Source: a bacterium
Lineage (GTDB): Bacteria > Zhuqueibacterota > Zhuqueibacteria > Residuimicrobiales > Residuimicrobiaceae
Assembly (NCBI GenBank): GCA_029554865.1
Contig: JAKPUX010000196.1
Span: 1 to 41,269, forward strand
Reading direction: 5' to 3'
Length of the DNA stretch: 41,269 nucleotides
In this document: piece after piece, positions 1 through 8,730 of the stretch
Position numbering within the stretch: position 1 is the stretch's first letter
How the letters are laid out: each line of letters opens with the position of its first letter
The notes under the pieces: model-generated
What the model saw: only the letters and a program-made list of their open reading frames with translations
Told to the model about the DNA's origin: nothing
Databases searched by the model: none
Program-made: the position numbers and the translations under genes

Positions 1-490
1 GGGTGGTGCGGATTTCAGCGAGTTCGGGAACGTCCCAGAACGGGGCTTGGCTCTGCTCTTCGTAGCCCTCGAGATGGGCGAAACGGGTAAAGCCGCTCAG
101 GTAAAAGCCGTTGCGGGTGTTGCCGAGGAAATAGCGGTAATGGCAGTCGAGGGTAATTTCATGCATGCTTTGCGCATCCCCCGGATTAGCGTAATAGAAG
201 GGAAAGGCGATTTCGGCATTTCGGTCGACATCGAAGAGGGAGAAGCCGCCGCTGAGGGTGACATCCTCCTCGATGACCAGGGCGCGGATGAAATTGAATT
301 CCACACCGAACCTTTTGCCGGCCAGGGGCTCGTTCCTGATCTCCCGGTAGATCTGTTTTTGCAGCTGGTAGACCGAATCGATTTTAGCCTCGGTCGAAAG
401 CGTGTCTCCCGGCTGTTCCTGGGCATGGACAACGTCCATACCCAGGCCGATGACCAGCAAGGCTGGAAAAGCAAGCGTGGAAATCCTCAT
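1..490 (-). CDS. Exported beta-rich protein, C-terminus cut by window edge
   Basis: The frame runs off the left edge, leaving 163 codons. The start at 490 follows a clear AGGAGG ribosome site. Residues 1-23 form a signal peptide (a short Arg, a hydrophobic stretch and VHA before Gln) for Sec export. The mature part has alternating hydrophobic and polar strands rich in Phe and Tyr (for example EFNFIRALVIEEDVTLSGGF, then HYRYFLGNTRNGFYLSGF). That pattern is typical of outer-membrane beta-barrels or secreted beta proteins, but I do not recognise a named family. It points away from the permease gene behind it, on the same strand, with a 68-bp gap and no evident terminator between them. Function unknown; the exported beta-rich call is moderately secure, the barrel idea is inference. 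Confidence 0.75.
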   Translation of the reverse strand, partial: MRISTLAFPALLVIGLGMDVVHAQEQPGDTLSTEAKIDSVYQLQKQIYREIRNEPLAGKRFGVEFNFIRALVIEEDVTLSGGFSLFDVDRNAEIAFPFYYANPGDAQSMHEITLDCHYRYFLGNTRNGFYLSGFTRFAHLEGYEEQSQAPFWDVPELAEIRTT

Positions 491-558
491 ATTACCTCCT
501 GGCAGAAAATTCCACACTGTTATACGCCGCCGCTGCCAAAAAGTTTATCTCTGAACGA

Positions 559-2166
559 TCAGTGCGCCATGCCTGTGGCCGGACCCTTGCTCTCTTTGGT
601 CCAGGAGAGGCCGAAAAATATGGCGGCCAGGCAGAGATAGGCGAGGGCGAACTGATACGGCACCTGCTGGGCGGTGCCGCTGAGCTGCCAGGGCAGATAC
701 ATCGAGCCGTCGGGCATGGCGGAATGGATGATCCCGAAATAGCTGAAAAGGGCCAGGATGAGCAGATAGAGGGCCGAGATCTTGAGGCGGCGGTCGATGA
801 GCTCGGCGAGAAAAGCCCCCCAGAGCATGGCGGTGACGATAAAGCCATTGCCGAGGGCGGTGATGACCTGCAGCTCCGGCAGGGCCTTGCCAGGGGTGTT
901 CATGAGTTCGTGGAATTTTTCCGCAGGGATCGGCTCCGGGGTGCCCATCTTGATCGCCAGCAGGCGCAGGACGGTCGGGAAAAAAGCAAAGGCGACGGCC
1001 GGGGCGTGGCGTTTGGGCACCGCCTGGAAGGCCTGGGCGATGATGTCGAAGGCGACAAAGACCAGGATCGGGGCGAGGACCGCGCGCGGGATAAGCTCGA
1101 TGATGAAGGAGACATACCCGAGCATGCCGCCGAGGCCGACGAAGATGCCGGTGAGCAGGGTGTAGCCGGCGCGCGAGCCCATGTTCTTGTAGGCGGGCTG
1201 GCCGATGTAGGGGGTTGACTGGGCGACGCCGCCGCACAGCCCCGCCACCAGGGTGGCCACCGCCTCGGTCAGAAGGATGCTGCGGGTGTTGTAATCATCG
1301 CCGGCGACGCGGGCGCTCTCGGTGACATTGATGCCGCCGACCACGGTGAGGATGCCGAAGGGGATGGCCAGGGGCAGATATTTCACCGCCGGGGCGAGTC
1401 CCTTGAGAAAGTCGAAGGTCGGCAGGGGCAGCCCGAGATGGAAGTCGAGGGGCGGGAGGCCGGCATAGGTGCCGCCGGCGAGGCCGAGGGGCCCGAGCAG
1501 GTAGTAGACAGCGGTGCCAATCAGCACCGAGGCAAGGACGCCCGGGAATTTGCCCGGCAGGGGAATGCCGGCGACCAGGGTGTAGAAAATAAGGCCGAGG
1601 GCGATGAGGCCGACCACCGGCATGCCGAAGATGTCGATCAGGGGGGTGACGCCGATCAAACCCAGACCGATGCCGGCCAGGGAGCCGAGCAGGCCGGCCT
1701 GAGGGACGATCTTTTGCACCCATCTGCCCAGAAATGAAAAGATCAGTTTGACTACGCCCATGAAGATCATCGTCGCCATGCCGATGTACCAGGTCATCAT
1801 GGCAGCGTCGCGTTCGGAAAGACCTTCGTTCTTCAGGCCGATGAAGGCCGGGCCGAGCACCACCAGGGCGATGCCGATGGTCGAGGGGGTGTCGAGGCCG
1901 AGGGGCATGGCGGTGACATCGCTTTTGCCGCTCTTTTTGGCGAGGCGAAAGGCCATCCAGGTGTAGACCAGGTCGCCGAAGAGGACGCCGAAGGCCGTGC
2001 CCGGCAGCATGCGGGTATAGACGATGTCGGCGGGATATTTAAAAACAAAGATCAATATGCCGGCGAGGAATGAAAGCACCGTCAGGTTGTCGAACATGAG
2101 GCCGAAAAAGCCGTTGATATCCCCGGAGACGAACCAGCGGTAGCGGGGTGTTTCATTCTTGGTCAT
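559..2166 (-). CDS. NCS2/AzgA-like purine (nucleobase) permease
   Basis: This 535-aa inner-membrane protein has about 12 or more hydrophobic helices. It resembles the AzgA branch of the NCS2 nucleobase:cation symporters. The pattern includes an early AMPLGLDTPS segment, a central TESARVAGDDYNTR stretch, and a CGGVAQSTPYIGQPAYKNMGSRAG stretch (about residues 309-332) that matches the position of the substrate-site region in this family. The length is slightly above the usual 430-500 aa. The start at 2166 follows GGGAGGA. It lies 16 bp behind a CNT nucleoside transporter on the same strand, so the two are probably cotranscribed for salvage of purines and nucleosides. The exact substrate cannot be read from the sequence; the alternative is a related xanthine/uracil-type permease. 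Confidence 0.8.
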   Translation of the reverse strand: MTKNETPRYRWFVSGDINGFFGLMFDNLTVLSFLAGILIFVFKYPADIVYTRMLPGTAFGVLFGDLVYTWMAFRLAKKSGKSDVTAMPLGLDTPSTIGIALVVLGPAFIGLKNEGLSERDAAMMTWYIGMATMIFMGVVKLIFSFLGRWVQKIVPQAGLLGSLAGIGLGLIGVTPLIDIFGMPVVGLIALGLIFYTLVAGIPLPGKFPGVLASVLIGTAVYYLLGPLGLAGGTYAGLPPLDFHLGLPLPTFDFLKGLAPAVKYLPLAIPFGILTVVGGINVTESARVAGDDYNTRSILLTEAVATLVAGLCGGVAQSTPYIGQPAYKNMGSRAGYTLLTGIFVGLGGMLGYVSFIIELIPRAVLAPILVFVAFDIIAQAFQAVPKRHAPAVAFAFFPTVLRLLAIKMGTPEPIPAEKFHELMNTPGKALPELQVITALGNGFIVTAMLWGAFLAELIDRRLKISALYLLILALFSYFGIIHSAMPDGSMYLPWQLSGTAQQVPYQFALAYLCLAAIFFGLSWTKESKGPATGMAH

Positions 2167-2182
2167 GGATCCTCCCTCGTTG

Positions 2183-3496
2183 TCAATGGGTCAGGATGCC
2201 GGCGATGGCGGCGGTCATCCAGGTGGCGATGGTGCCGCCCAGCACCGATTTGAGGCCGAGCCGGGCGATGTCGCTGCGGCGGTTCTCCATCAGGGGGCTG
2301 AGGCCGCCGATCTGGATGGCGACCGAGGCGAAATTGGCAAAGCCGCACAGGGCGTAGGTGGCGATGACGATTGATTTGGTCGAGAGCTGGCCGGCGGCGA
2401 TGACATCGGACATCTTGAGATAGGCGACGAATTCATTGACCGCCAGTTTGATCCCCATCAGGCTGCCGACATCGAGGGCCTCTTTCCAGGGGACGCCGAT
2501 GATCCAGGCGATGAACTGGAAGACGAGGCCGAAGAGCAGCTCGAGGTTGAGGGGCTTGTTAAAGTGCATCATAAGAAAACTGTTGAGTCCGGTGGAGCTG
2601 CCGATGAAGCCGAGCAGGGCGTTGATGAGGGCGATCAGGGCGATGAAGGCGATGAGCATGCCGCCGACGTTGAGGGCAAGCCGCAGCCCGTCGCCGGCTC
2701 CGCCTGCAGCCGCTTCGATGACGTTGCCGCTGTTCTTCTCCACCTTGAGGCGTACCGTGCCCCTGGTCATCGGTTCCCCGGTCTCGGGGACGAGCATCTT
2801 GGCCACCACCATGGTGGCGGGAAAGGCCATAATCGAGGCGGCGAGCAGGTGGCCGGCGAAGAAAAGCTGGGACTGGTCGACCGGCACCCCTTGCGCCTTG
2901 GCCATGGCAATGCCGAGCATCTGCATGTAGGCCCCCAGCACCCCTCCGGAGATGTGGGCCATGCCGCTGGCCATGATGGTATAGAGCTCCGACTCGGTCA
3001 GGGTCGAAAGATAGGGGCGGATCACCAGGGGCGCCTCGGTCTGGCCTAAAAAGGTATTGGCGGCCACATCGAGGGTCTCGGCCCCGCTGGTGCGCATGAA
3101 GCGCTGCATCACCCAGGCCATGCCCTTGACGATCCACTGCATGATGCCGAGGTGGTAGAGGACGGCCATAAAGGCGGCGAAGAAGATGATCGTCGGCAGC
3201 ACCTGAAAGGCAAAGATCACCCCAAGGCTGCCCTCGCCGCTGCCCCTGCCGAGGGGCCCGAAGACGAATTGGGCGCCGTCGGCCGCAAAGCTGAAGAGGG
3301 CGACGAAGAGGCCGCTGAGCCAGGCGAAAACAGCCCGGCCGGCTGCGGTCTTGAGCACCAGAAAGGCGAAGGCGAATTGCAGGGCGATGCCGATCAGGAC
3401 CAGCTTCCAGTCGATGGCTTTTTTATGGGTGGAAAAGAGAAAGGCGAGGAGGGTGACGAAGAGCAGGCCCAACAGGCCGTGCAGGATCGGGATCAT
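2183..3496 (-). CDS. nupC: Concentrative nucleoside transporter (NupC/CNT family)
   Basis: This 437-aa membrane protein imports nucleosides with Na+ or H+. The family hallmarks are present: the GQTEAPLVI motif followed by TESELYTIMASGMAHISGG, the region that binds nucleoside and cation in CNT structures. A helical N-terminal region (first three helices, about 1-90) and gate and core domains follow in the usual order, and the C-terminal GFANFASVAIQIGG stretch also fits. The length is normal for bacterial CNTs. The start at 3496 has AGGAG upstream. It is the first gene of a two-gene operon with the permease downstream, and a strong promoter (3544-3572) lies just upstream. Assignment to the family is firm; the NupC symbol indicates family, not proven orthology. 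Confidence 0.88.
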   Translation of the reverse strand: MIPILHGLLGLLFVTLLAFLFSTHKKAIDWKLVLIGIALQFAFAFLVLKTAAGRAVFAWLSGLFVALFSFAADGAQFVFGPLGRGSGEGSLGVIFAFQVLPTIIFFAAFMAVLYHLGIMQWIVKGMAWVMQRFMRTSGAETLDVAANTFLGQTEAPLVIRPYLSTLTESELYTIMASGMAHISGGVLGAYMQMLGIAMAKAQGVPVDQSQLFFAGHLLAASIMAFPATMVVAKMLVPETGEPMTRGTVRLKVEKNSGNVIEAAAGGAGDGLRLALNVGGMLIAFIALIALINALLGFIGSSTGLNSFLMMHFNKPLNLELLFGLVFQFIAWIIGVPWKEALDVGSLMGIKLAVNEFVAYLKMSDVIAAGQLSTKSIVIATYALCGFANFASVAIQIGGLSPLMENRRSDIARLGLKSVLGGTIATWMTAAIAGILTH

Positions 3497-3543
3497 GGCG
3501 ATGGCGCTCCTTGGCTGGCGGTTAAGGGATTCGCATGCGCCAC

Positions 3544-3572
3544 AATATAGAAAATATTTTGCAGGGATGCAA
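3544..3572 (-). promoter_or_regulatory. Sigma70-type promoter of the nucleoside transporter operon
   Basis: Read on the minus strand, the site has TTGCAT as -35, a 17-bp spacer and TATATT as -10. The start codon at 3496 lies about 40 bp downstream of the expected transcription start. The same TTGCAT-17-TATATT arrangement recurs in front of the OPT transporter. Confidence 0.6.
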
Positions 3573-3619
3573 AAAGTTTTCCCGGCATCGGGCAGGAAGT
3601 ATGGCTGGAACGGCCGGAA

Positions 3620-5917
3620 TTACTGCGGGGGTGAAGAGGCTGGACCGATGCGGCGGGTGTGCCAGGCCGTGCCGTCCCACTCATCGATGACCTCCAGCCG
3701 GGCGCGGTCGGCTGGAGCAAAGTCGCGGCCAAAAATATCGCGGAAGCGGGCAAGGAAACGGTCGGGGGGATCGTTGAGGGCGATCGGTTCCAGGGTGGTG
3801 GAAAATAAATAGCCGTACATTCTAAAGTTCAGAATGCTCTCATTCGATTCCTTGACCATGCCCGAATTGGCGATATCGGCGCGCAGATTTTCACCGAAGG
3901 ACTCGATACGCCCCACAACATCACGGTAGGCGCCGGGTTCCCAGAAAGGGGAGGGGGGAAAGCGGAAGAGGCGGAGGTGGCGGGCGGGTGCCATCTCCTC
4001 CAGGGTGTATGCCGGCTTGCTTTGCGGCGAGGCCCCCTGCATCTCATCGGTATCGAATACAGCCAGCCGGGCCTGTCCATCCTCATTGCCGTAGAGTCCG
4101 GCGATGATCTCCATGCGGCCATCGCCGTTGAGGTCGTGGACCGCGCAGACCGGTATATGGCCTGAATTCCAGTAGGAGCCGCGCACCCGGCCCTGGCTGT
4201 CGATCAGCACCAGTCTGGAGGCGAAATCGTGGATGGAGCCGATGCTGAAGAGGAGCATTTTAGGCTGTCCGGCCCGAATTCGCACGCTGAGGATCGGGCT
4301 GAAGTAGAAATGGTCCCTGATTCTCGTTCCGCTCCTGGTCTCCATGGGCTTGCCCAGTTTGAGGGGCGGCCAAAGGGCTCGTCCCCGGCTGTCAAAGCTG
4401 TGCAGGATTCCGCACTCTTCAGGAAAGGCAGAAACATTGATGCCGAAGAAGACCTCACGCCGGCCGTCGTCGTCCAGATCATCGATGAGCAGCTGCACGA
4501 TCCGGGTGAAATCTCGATCGCCGGTGGGCAGGGTGAATCCCAGCGGGTGCGACCAGAGCCGCTCTCCGGACTGGTTCTTGAAGATGATCTCCTTTTCAGA
4601 GAGTTCGGCGAGGGCCGGCTGGCGGTCGCGCCACCACTGCAGGGCCGGCACAGTGGCAAGGAGCAGCCCCAATGCCGCGGCGGCGGCGATGCCGGCGATG
4701 AAGGATTTATGCCGGGTACGGCGCAGGGCGGCCAGGGCGCGCCGGGGCGCACCCGGTTTGCGATCCGCGATCAGGTTGCGGTCCTGGAGGGCCTGCTGCA
4801 GGGTCTCAATCGGCTGCAGGAGCAGTCGACGGCGGGGATAGCGCTGCTCGAGCGTTGACAATAGGGGCCAGGCCTCGGCTATATTGGCCGCCGGCAGGAA
4901 GAGGCGCTCGGCCGGGGAGAAAAAGGCGGCGCGGATCTTGGCGGCCAGAGTGGGGCTGTCGACGGCGGTGACTTTGCCGTTTGGGCTGATACCGCCGGTG
5001 ACCGCTGCGGAGGCGGCGAGGCGCACGACCTCGGTGCGGTAGTGGCGGTTGCGGCTGGTGACCCAGGCCAGCAGGGCAGCCGCCAGACCGAGGGAGGAAC
5101 CGCTCACCTCCGCCGTTTTTTCCGGCAAGGAATAATGCACCTGATAAAAACGCCGTGCTGTGCCCGGGGACATGTGGGCCCGCGCTGCCAGCAGGCCATC
5201 CTGGAGGGTCCAGTACAGGGCCTGGCGTCCAAAGGTGGCCTGATTGTTGATCAGGGCATGATCCTCTTCGGCGTCGGAGGGGCGTTCGCGAGCCTCGGCA
5301 TGCAGGGGCAGGATGACGCCCACGGGCGAGCCGCCGGGATCGGTGAGGGTGCTCTCGTCGATGAGCAGGACCCTGAGTTCGTGGGCGGAAACGGCAAAAG
5401 TCTGCGCCACCCAGGCCTGCAGCCCTGCCAGCAGTTCTTCCCTGAGCGGTGAGGGGGCCTGGCCGGCCACCAGGCGGGCGGCATCCAGTCGCGAAAGCGT
5501 TCCGACCGTCTCATCCAGGCGGTTGAGGCCGAGCAGACGGGCGGCAAGCTGATGGTCGGCGGCGTAAAGGGCGTGCAGGATGGCGGCCAGGCGGATGGTG
5601 CGTTCTGCGGCGTCGATGTCATGGGCATCATCCGGAATGAACGATTTGAAGCGGACCGCCACATCAAGCCAGCGGTGCAGCTCCTCGGGGTCGCGGTTGC
5701 AGCCGGTCACACCCTGCGCCAAAGGCAGGAGGAAAGGGCTGAACTGCAGGAAATAGGAGCGCAGGGAAGCCAGATCTCCAAATCCGGCGGCGGAGAGGAA
5801 AAATGAGAAGAAACGGCTGCGTTTGCTCTCGAGGGAAGCATCGCTGTGCAGGTGTCCGGCGAGCTGGAGCGCACGGGTCTCGAGCTCGAGCAGGGAGGGG
5901 GTGCGGTTTGCGGGCAT
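3620..5917 (-). CDS. Membrane-anchored Lon-type (S16) Ser/Lys protease with FG-GAP-like repeats
   Basis: This 765-aa protein has no AAA+ ATPase module. Residues about 175-370 resemble the proteolytic domain of Lon. The segment GSSLG (273-277) aligns with the GPSAG motif, placing catalytic Ser at 275. LAAKIRAA aligns with the LKEKLLAA region of E. coli Lon, placing catalytic Lys at 327. A single transmembrane helix spans about 405-429. Beyond it, two Dx(D/N)xDG calcium-loop motifs (DLDDDGRRE near 480, DLNGDGRME near 595) mark FG-GAP/VCBS-type beta-propeller repeats. There is no signal peptide, so the protease should face the cytoplasm and the repeats the periplasm. The ATG follows the upstream stop with one base between (TGA-C-ATG) and no clear ribosome site, suggesting translational coupling to the zinc-finger gene. 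The domain combination is unusual; the topology is inferred. Confidence 0.72.
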   Translation of the reverse strand: MPANRTPSLLELETRALQLAGHLHSDASLESKRSRFFSFFLSAAGFGDLASLRSYFLQFSPFLLPLAQGVTGCNRDPEELHRWLDVAVRFKSFIPDDAHDIDAAERTIRLAAILHALYAADHQLAARLLGLNRLDETVGTLSRLDAARLVAGQAPSPLREELLAGLQAWVAQTFAVSAHELRVLLIDESTLTDPGGSPVGVILPLHAEARERPSDAEEDHALINNQATFGRQALYWTLQDGLLAARAHMSPGTARRFYQVHYSLPEKTAEVSGSSLGLAAALLAWVTSRNRHYRTEVVRLAASAAVTGGISPNGKVTAVDSPTLAAKIRAAFFSPAERLFLPAANIAEAWPLLSTLEQRYPRRRLLLQPIETLQQALQDRNLIADRKPGAPRRALAALRRTRHKSFIAGIAAAAALGLLLATVPALQWWRDRQPALAELSEKEIIFKNQSGERLWSHPLGFTLPTGDRDFTRIVQLLIDDLDDDGRREVFFGINVSAFPEECGILHSFDSRGRALWPPLKLGKPMETRSGTRIRDHFYFSPILSVRIRAGQPKMLLFSIGSIHDFASRLVLIDSQGRVRGSYWNSGHIPVCAVHDLNGDGRMEIIAGLYGNEDGQARLAVFDTDEMQGASPQSKPAYTLEEMAPARHLRLFRFPPSPFWEPGAYRDVVGRIESFGENLRADIANSGMVKESNESILNFRMYGYLFSTTLEPIALNDPPDRFLARFRDIFGRDFAPADRARLEVIDEWDGTAWHTRRIGPASSPPQ

Positions 5918-5918
5918 G

Positions 5919-6740
5919 TCAGTAGATATGAATTTTCAGCATCTCTTCGTCCGGCTCGACCAGCAGCAGGGCAACGCCCTTGTGGGTCTTGACCGGGAGA
6001 ATGCGTTTGCTGGTGATGCCGACGATATCCAGTTCATCTGCTTCAGGTATGGATGCTCCACCTGACCGGGTGATAATATAGCGGATGCCCTGCGGCTGGC
6101 GGTCGATGGTCAGATCTATCTCCGCCCGGGGCGGGCCAGGCAGAATCAGCTGCTGCTTATCGTCTCCGGCAGCAGATAAAGAGGTGGTTCGGGAGAGGTC
6201 ATAGACGCCGCGCGGCGTGGTGATCTCCATTTTTTCAAAGCTCCGTTCCGGCTGTTCCCCGAACTCGATGCAGCCCTGACGGTCCGAGTAACCGGTCAGG
6301 CAGCCGTCATCGAGCGTCACTTTGAGACCTTCGGTGGTCCGGTCCGATTCGGCGATGAGATAGAGGGTGAGGTGGCGGGTGCAGCGATGATAGAGCAGCC
6401 GGCCGATGAGGCCCGCTTCAGCATTGGCAAAACTGGAGACGAGATAGGGATCGTCTGGCTGCTCCCCCTTGGCAGCCAGACGTGGAGAAGAGGAAACTCC
6501 CCTTGTGCCGGTCTGCAGCGGTTGCAGCCTTATGGTCCGAGCAGCTGCTGAAGCCGGGCTCTGCGGGAAGGCAAGCGAGTAGGCGGATAAGGAGGAGAGC
6601 AGGGCTTGGTGCAGAATGGAGAACGCCAGATAGCGTTCGCGGCAGCGGTCACAATGAAAGAGGTGCCCCCACTCTCTTGCATGGGCAGCGGGCTCCCCCC
6701 AGACCATTCTTTCGAGCTCTTTTTCGGAAAAACATGCCAT
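5919..6740 (-). CDS. Zinc-finger (zf-HC2/anti-sigma-like) protein
   Basis: This 273-aa protein carries an HLxxCxxC motif at residues 26-33 (His26, Cys30, Cys33), the zinc-binding signature of the zf-HC2 domain found in many anti-sigma factors. I chose the ATG at 6740, which has AAAAGG eight bases upstream. A GTG at 6770 is possible, but its AAGGG abuts the start codon. No convincing transmembrane helix follows, unlike classical membrane anti-sigma factors. The C-terminal part (about 130-273) is beta-rich, with a segment reading like VTLDDGCLTGYSDRQGCIEF that recalls small regulatory beta-sandwich domains. It sits between an unrecognised 340-aa gene upstream and the Lon-like protease gene downstream, with gaps of 57 and 1 bp. 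A sensing or anti-sigma-like role is inferred from the motif and position. Confidence 0.65.
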   Translation of the reverse strand: MACFSEKELERMVWGEPAAHAREWGHLFHCDRCRERYLAFSILHQALLSSLSAYSLAFPQSPASAAARTIRLQPLQTGTRGVSSSPRLAAKGEQPDDPYLVSSFANAEAGLIGRLLYHRCTRHLTLYLIAESDRTTEGLKVTLDDGCLTGYSDRQGCIEFGEQPERSFEKMEITTPRGVYDLSRTTSLSAAGDDKQQLILPGPPRAEIDLTIDRQPQGIRYIITRSGGASIPEADELDIVGITSKRILPVKTHKGVALLLVEPDEEMLKIHIY

Positions 6741-6797
6741 GCTTTCAACCTTTTCGCGGATCTCTTGCACCCCTTAATAGGTGCATCGGCCCGGTTT

Positions 6798-7820
6798 TCA
6801 GAAATATTGATCGATTTTTTTCTGCATTTTTTGCCTGAAAATGCGCAGCAGATAATCAAAGATGGTGAAGATCTTTTGCGGATTGGTCATGGGCAGCCCC
6901 TCGGGCCAGTGCGCAGTAACCAGGGCGCGATCGCCGCTCTCCGCGTCTTTCTCGAGTTGACTGCGGCTGCGCGCGACCAGGGCGGAATAGAGGGCCAGTC
7001 CTTCAGCCGGGGTGATTTTTCCGCTGCGGAGATAGTTTTCAATCACCTCTGTGCGAATCTGCGCCAGGGTTTCTTCCATGAGCCGGTCGTAGGCGGCCCA
7101 TTCGGGCTGCTCCTCCGGCGGGACATAGGGGGTGCTTTGGGCGGCCGTCCGCCGGTGGGTGCGGATAATATGGGTGATGTCGGCTACTGCGATCCAGACC
7201 GGCCGGCTGCTGCGCGCGGCCAGTTCATCAAAGAGGGTGGCCAGGAGGGGTCCGATCTGCCGGTGGTCAAGCAGCAGGCGGCCCAGAACTGCGGTGAGCG
7301 TCTGTGAATCCGGCTGGTAACAGCCCGAAGAGGAGGACGTGCGGGTTAGAATATACCAGCCGCCGATCTCTCGCTTCAGGATCAGGCCCGGTTCTTTTTT
7401 GACGGCCATGATAACGTTGCGCCATAATTTCGCCCCCTCGGGGTCGCGTTGACGGAAGAGGCGGGTGGCTTGCTGCGTGGTCAAACGGGTGAGGAGGCGG
7501 ATCAGGGCGCTGTAGATCTCTGCTGCAGGGCGGCCGGCGTCGAAAAGCGGTGCGAAATAGGCGGCCAGGCGGGGAAAATGGCACGGTGCGCTCTGCTGAA
7601 AGAGTTCAGCGATGCAGTCGGCCGCCAGGAGTTCATATTCCACCTCACGGCCGGTATCGCGCAGATGCTTGCCGCGGCGCTCGAGCAGGCGCAGATGGGC
7701 GGCGCTCAGGGCCTGGGCCGCGCGAATCACCTCATCAGCCTCCTGCCGGGAGGCTTGACCGGCGCAGACACGCTCCAGTTTGCTGATCAATAGAACAAAG
7801 CGGTCATCCTGGCTCGCCAT
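6798..7820 (-). CDS. Unrecognised protein, first gene of the protease cassette
   Basis: This 340-aa, mostly helical, soluble protein has no signal peptide or membrane helix. I prefer the ATG at 7820 (AAGGA four bases upstream) over an in-frame ATG at 7847 and a GTG at 7868. The N-terminal 150 residues are helical, with an ELLAADCIAELFQ stretch, then RLFRQRDPEGAKLWRNVI and a GWYIL beta segment. This layout reminds me of orphan sigma-like proteins in FCB-group genomes, but I see no clear sigma region 2 or region 4. Gene order (this gene, then an HLxxCxxC protein) mirrors sigma/anti-sigma pairs and is the main argument for a regulatory role. Both of its downstream neighbours are on the same strand and very close. 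Function unknown. Confidence 0.7.
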   Translation of the reverse strand: MASQDDRFVLLISKLERVCAGQASRQEADEVIRAAQALSAAHLRLLERRGKHLRDTGREVEYELLAADCIAELFQQSAPCHFPRLAAYFAPLFDAGRPAAEIYSALIRLLTRLTTQQATRLFRQRDPEGAKLWRNVIMAVKKEPGLILKREIGGWYILTRTSSSSGCYQPDSQTLTAVLGRLLLDHRQIGPLLATLFDELAARSSRPVWIAVADITHIIRTHRRTAAQSTPYVPPEEQPEWAAYDRLMEETLAQIRTEVIENYLRSGKITPAEGLALYSALVARSRSQLEKDAESGDRALVTAHWPEGLPMTNPQKIFTIFDYLLRIFRQKMQKKIDQYF

Positions 7821-8020
7821 CGGGTCCTTGCGGGTGAGAGAAAGCATTGTCAGCCGGTTCCGCGCCACTGCCCCCGGGCGGCCCTTCGTCTTCGTAATAT
7901 AGGCTTTTCAACGAAAAAACAAAAAGAATTTTGTATTTCGTCGGTGACTTTCAGGAAGGACGCCGGTCCAGCAGGGGAGTGGAAAGAAGCGGCGTGGAGA
8001 GAGCAATCTGATTTATCTTC

Positions 8021-8049
8021 TTGACTTTTAGCCCTGATTTCTCAATATT
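8021..8049 (+). promoter_or_regulatory. Sigma70-type promoter for the small membrane protein gene
   Basis: TTGACT, a 17-bp spacer and AATATT form a good -35/-10 pair. The predicted transcription start lies near 8056, which supports the ATG at 8093 as the true start of the next gene. Confidence 0.5.
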
Positions 8050-8092
8050 CATGCAGGAGCTAACCCCTTGGAATCCGGAAAGGAAAAACGGG

Positions 8093-8614
8093 ATGGAAGC
8101 AAATCCGCAAACCCTGGAAGATATACTGTTGAGCCTGGCGCGCGAATGGCGGATGCTTGGCTTTGCCATGATCGTGATCACCCTGGTCAGCCTGATCATC
8201 TGCCATTTGCTGCAGAAATCGAACAAGCCGCTCTGGGCGCACCGTTTCATGAGCCTGCCCATATTTCTGACCATGATCCCCGGCATTTTCTACTGCGTTA
8301 TCCTGGCCTACCTGCTCATTTTTGCGCGGGCCAATCTGCTGCAGCTGCCGTTCTTCACCTATCTGCCGCCACTATGGATGGCGATTTCGCTCTACCTCTA
8401 CCGCCAGATGGTGGATTTTGACTATGTGCCGGGATTCACCCGTATGAGCGGACTGGCCCTCTTCATGACGGTCGTCTTTGCAGCCGCTTTTTTTCTGGCG
8501 CGGCTGCGGATCATCGCCGTTTTCTGGCTTTCTCCCATCTGGCTCTTTCCGATTGTTATCCTCATTTATCTTGGTTGGCGGTTGGCGGTGCGGAGGATGC
8601 TGGTAAAGGAGTGA
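8093..8614 (+). CDS. Small multi-pass membrane protein, unknown function
   Basis: This 173-aa protein has four to five hydrophobic segments (about residues 23-43, 56-80, 84-102, 118-138 and 145-162), so it is an integral inner-membrane protein. I chose the ATG at 8093 because AAAGGAAAA lies at good spacing and a promoter sits at 8021-8049. Earlier in-frame starts (TTG at 8021, ATG at 8051) lie inside or on top of that promoter. Positive residues flank the last helix (a basic RMLVKE tail). I do not recognise the family. It is a single-gene unit, facing malic enzyme with a shared terminator between them and diverging from the regulatory cassette to the left. Confidence 0.65.
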   Translation: MEANPQTLEDILLSLAREWRMLGFAMIVITLVSLIICHLLQKSNKPLWAHRFMSLPIFLTMIPGIFYCVILAYLLIFARANLLQLPFFTYLPPLWMAISLYLYRQMVDFDYVPGFTRMSGLALFMTVVFAAAFFLARLRIIAVFWLSPIWLFPIVILIYLGWRLAVRRMLVKE

Positions 8615-8680
8615 GCGGGAGGGTAATCCATGACCACGCCAGGCCCGCTTCCAGCCAATCTGGTCCGCAGCAATTAAAAA

Positions 8681-8713
8681 GAGCGGCATCCCGTCAGGGA
8701 TGCCGCTCTTTTT
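8681..8713. terminator. Bidirectional intrinsic terminator
   Basis: A perfect 12-bp stem (GAGCGGCATCCC with its complement) closes a four-base GTCA loop. It has five T after it on the plus strand and five A before it, so it works in both directions. It ends the small membrane protein gene and the convergent malic enzyme gene. Confidence 0.9.
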
Positions 8714-8730
8714 ATTAAGCCGCCCTCGTC

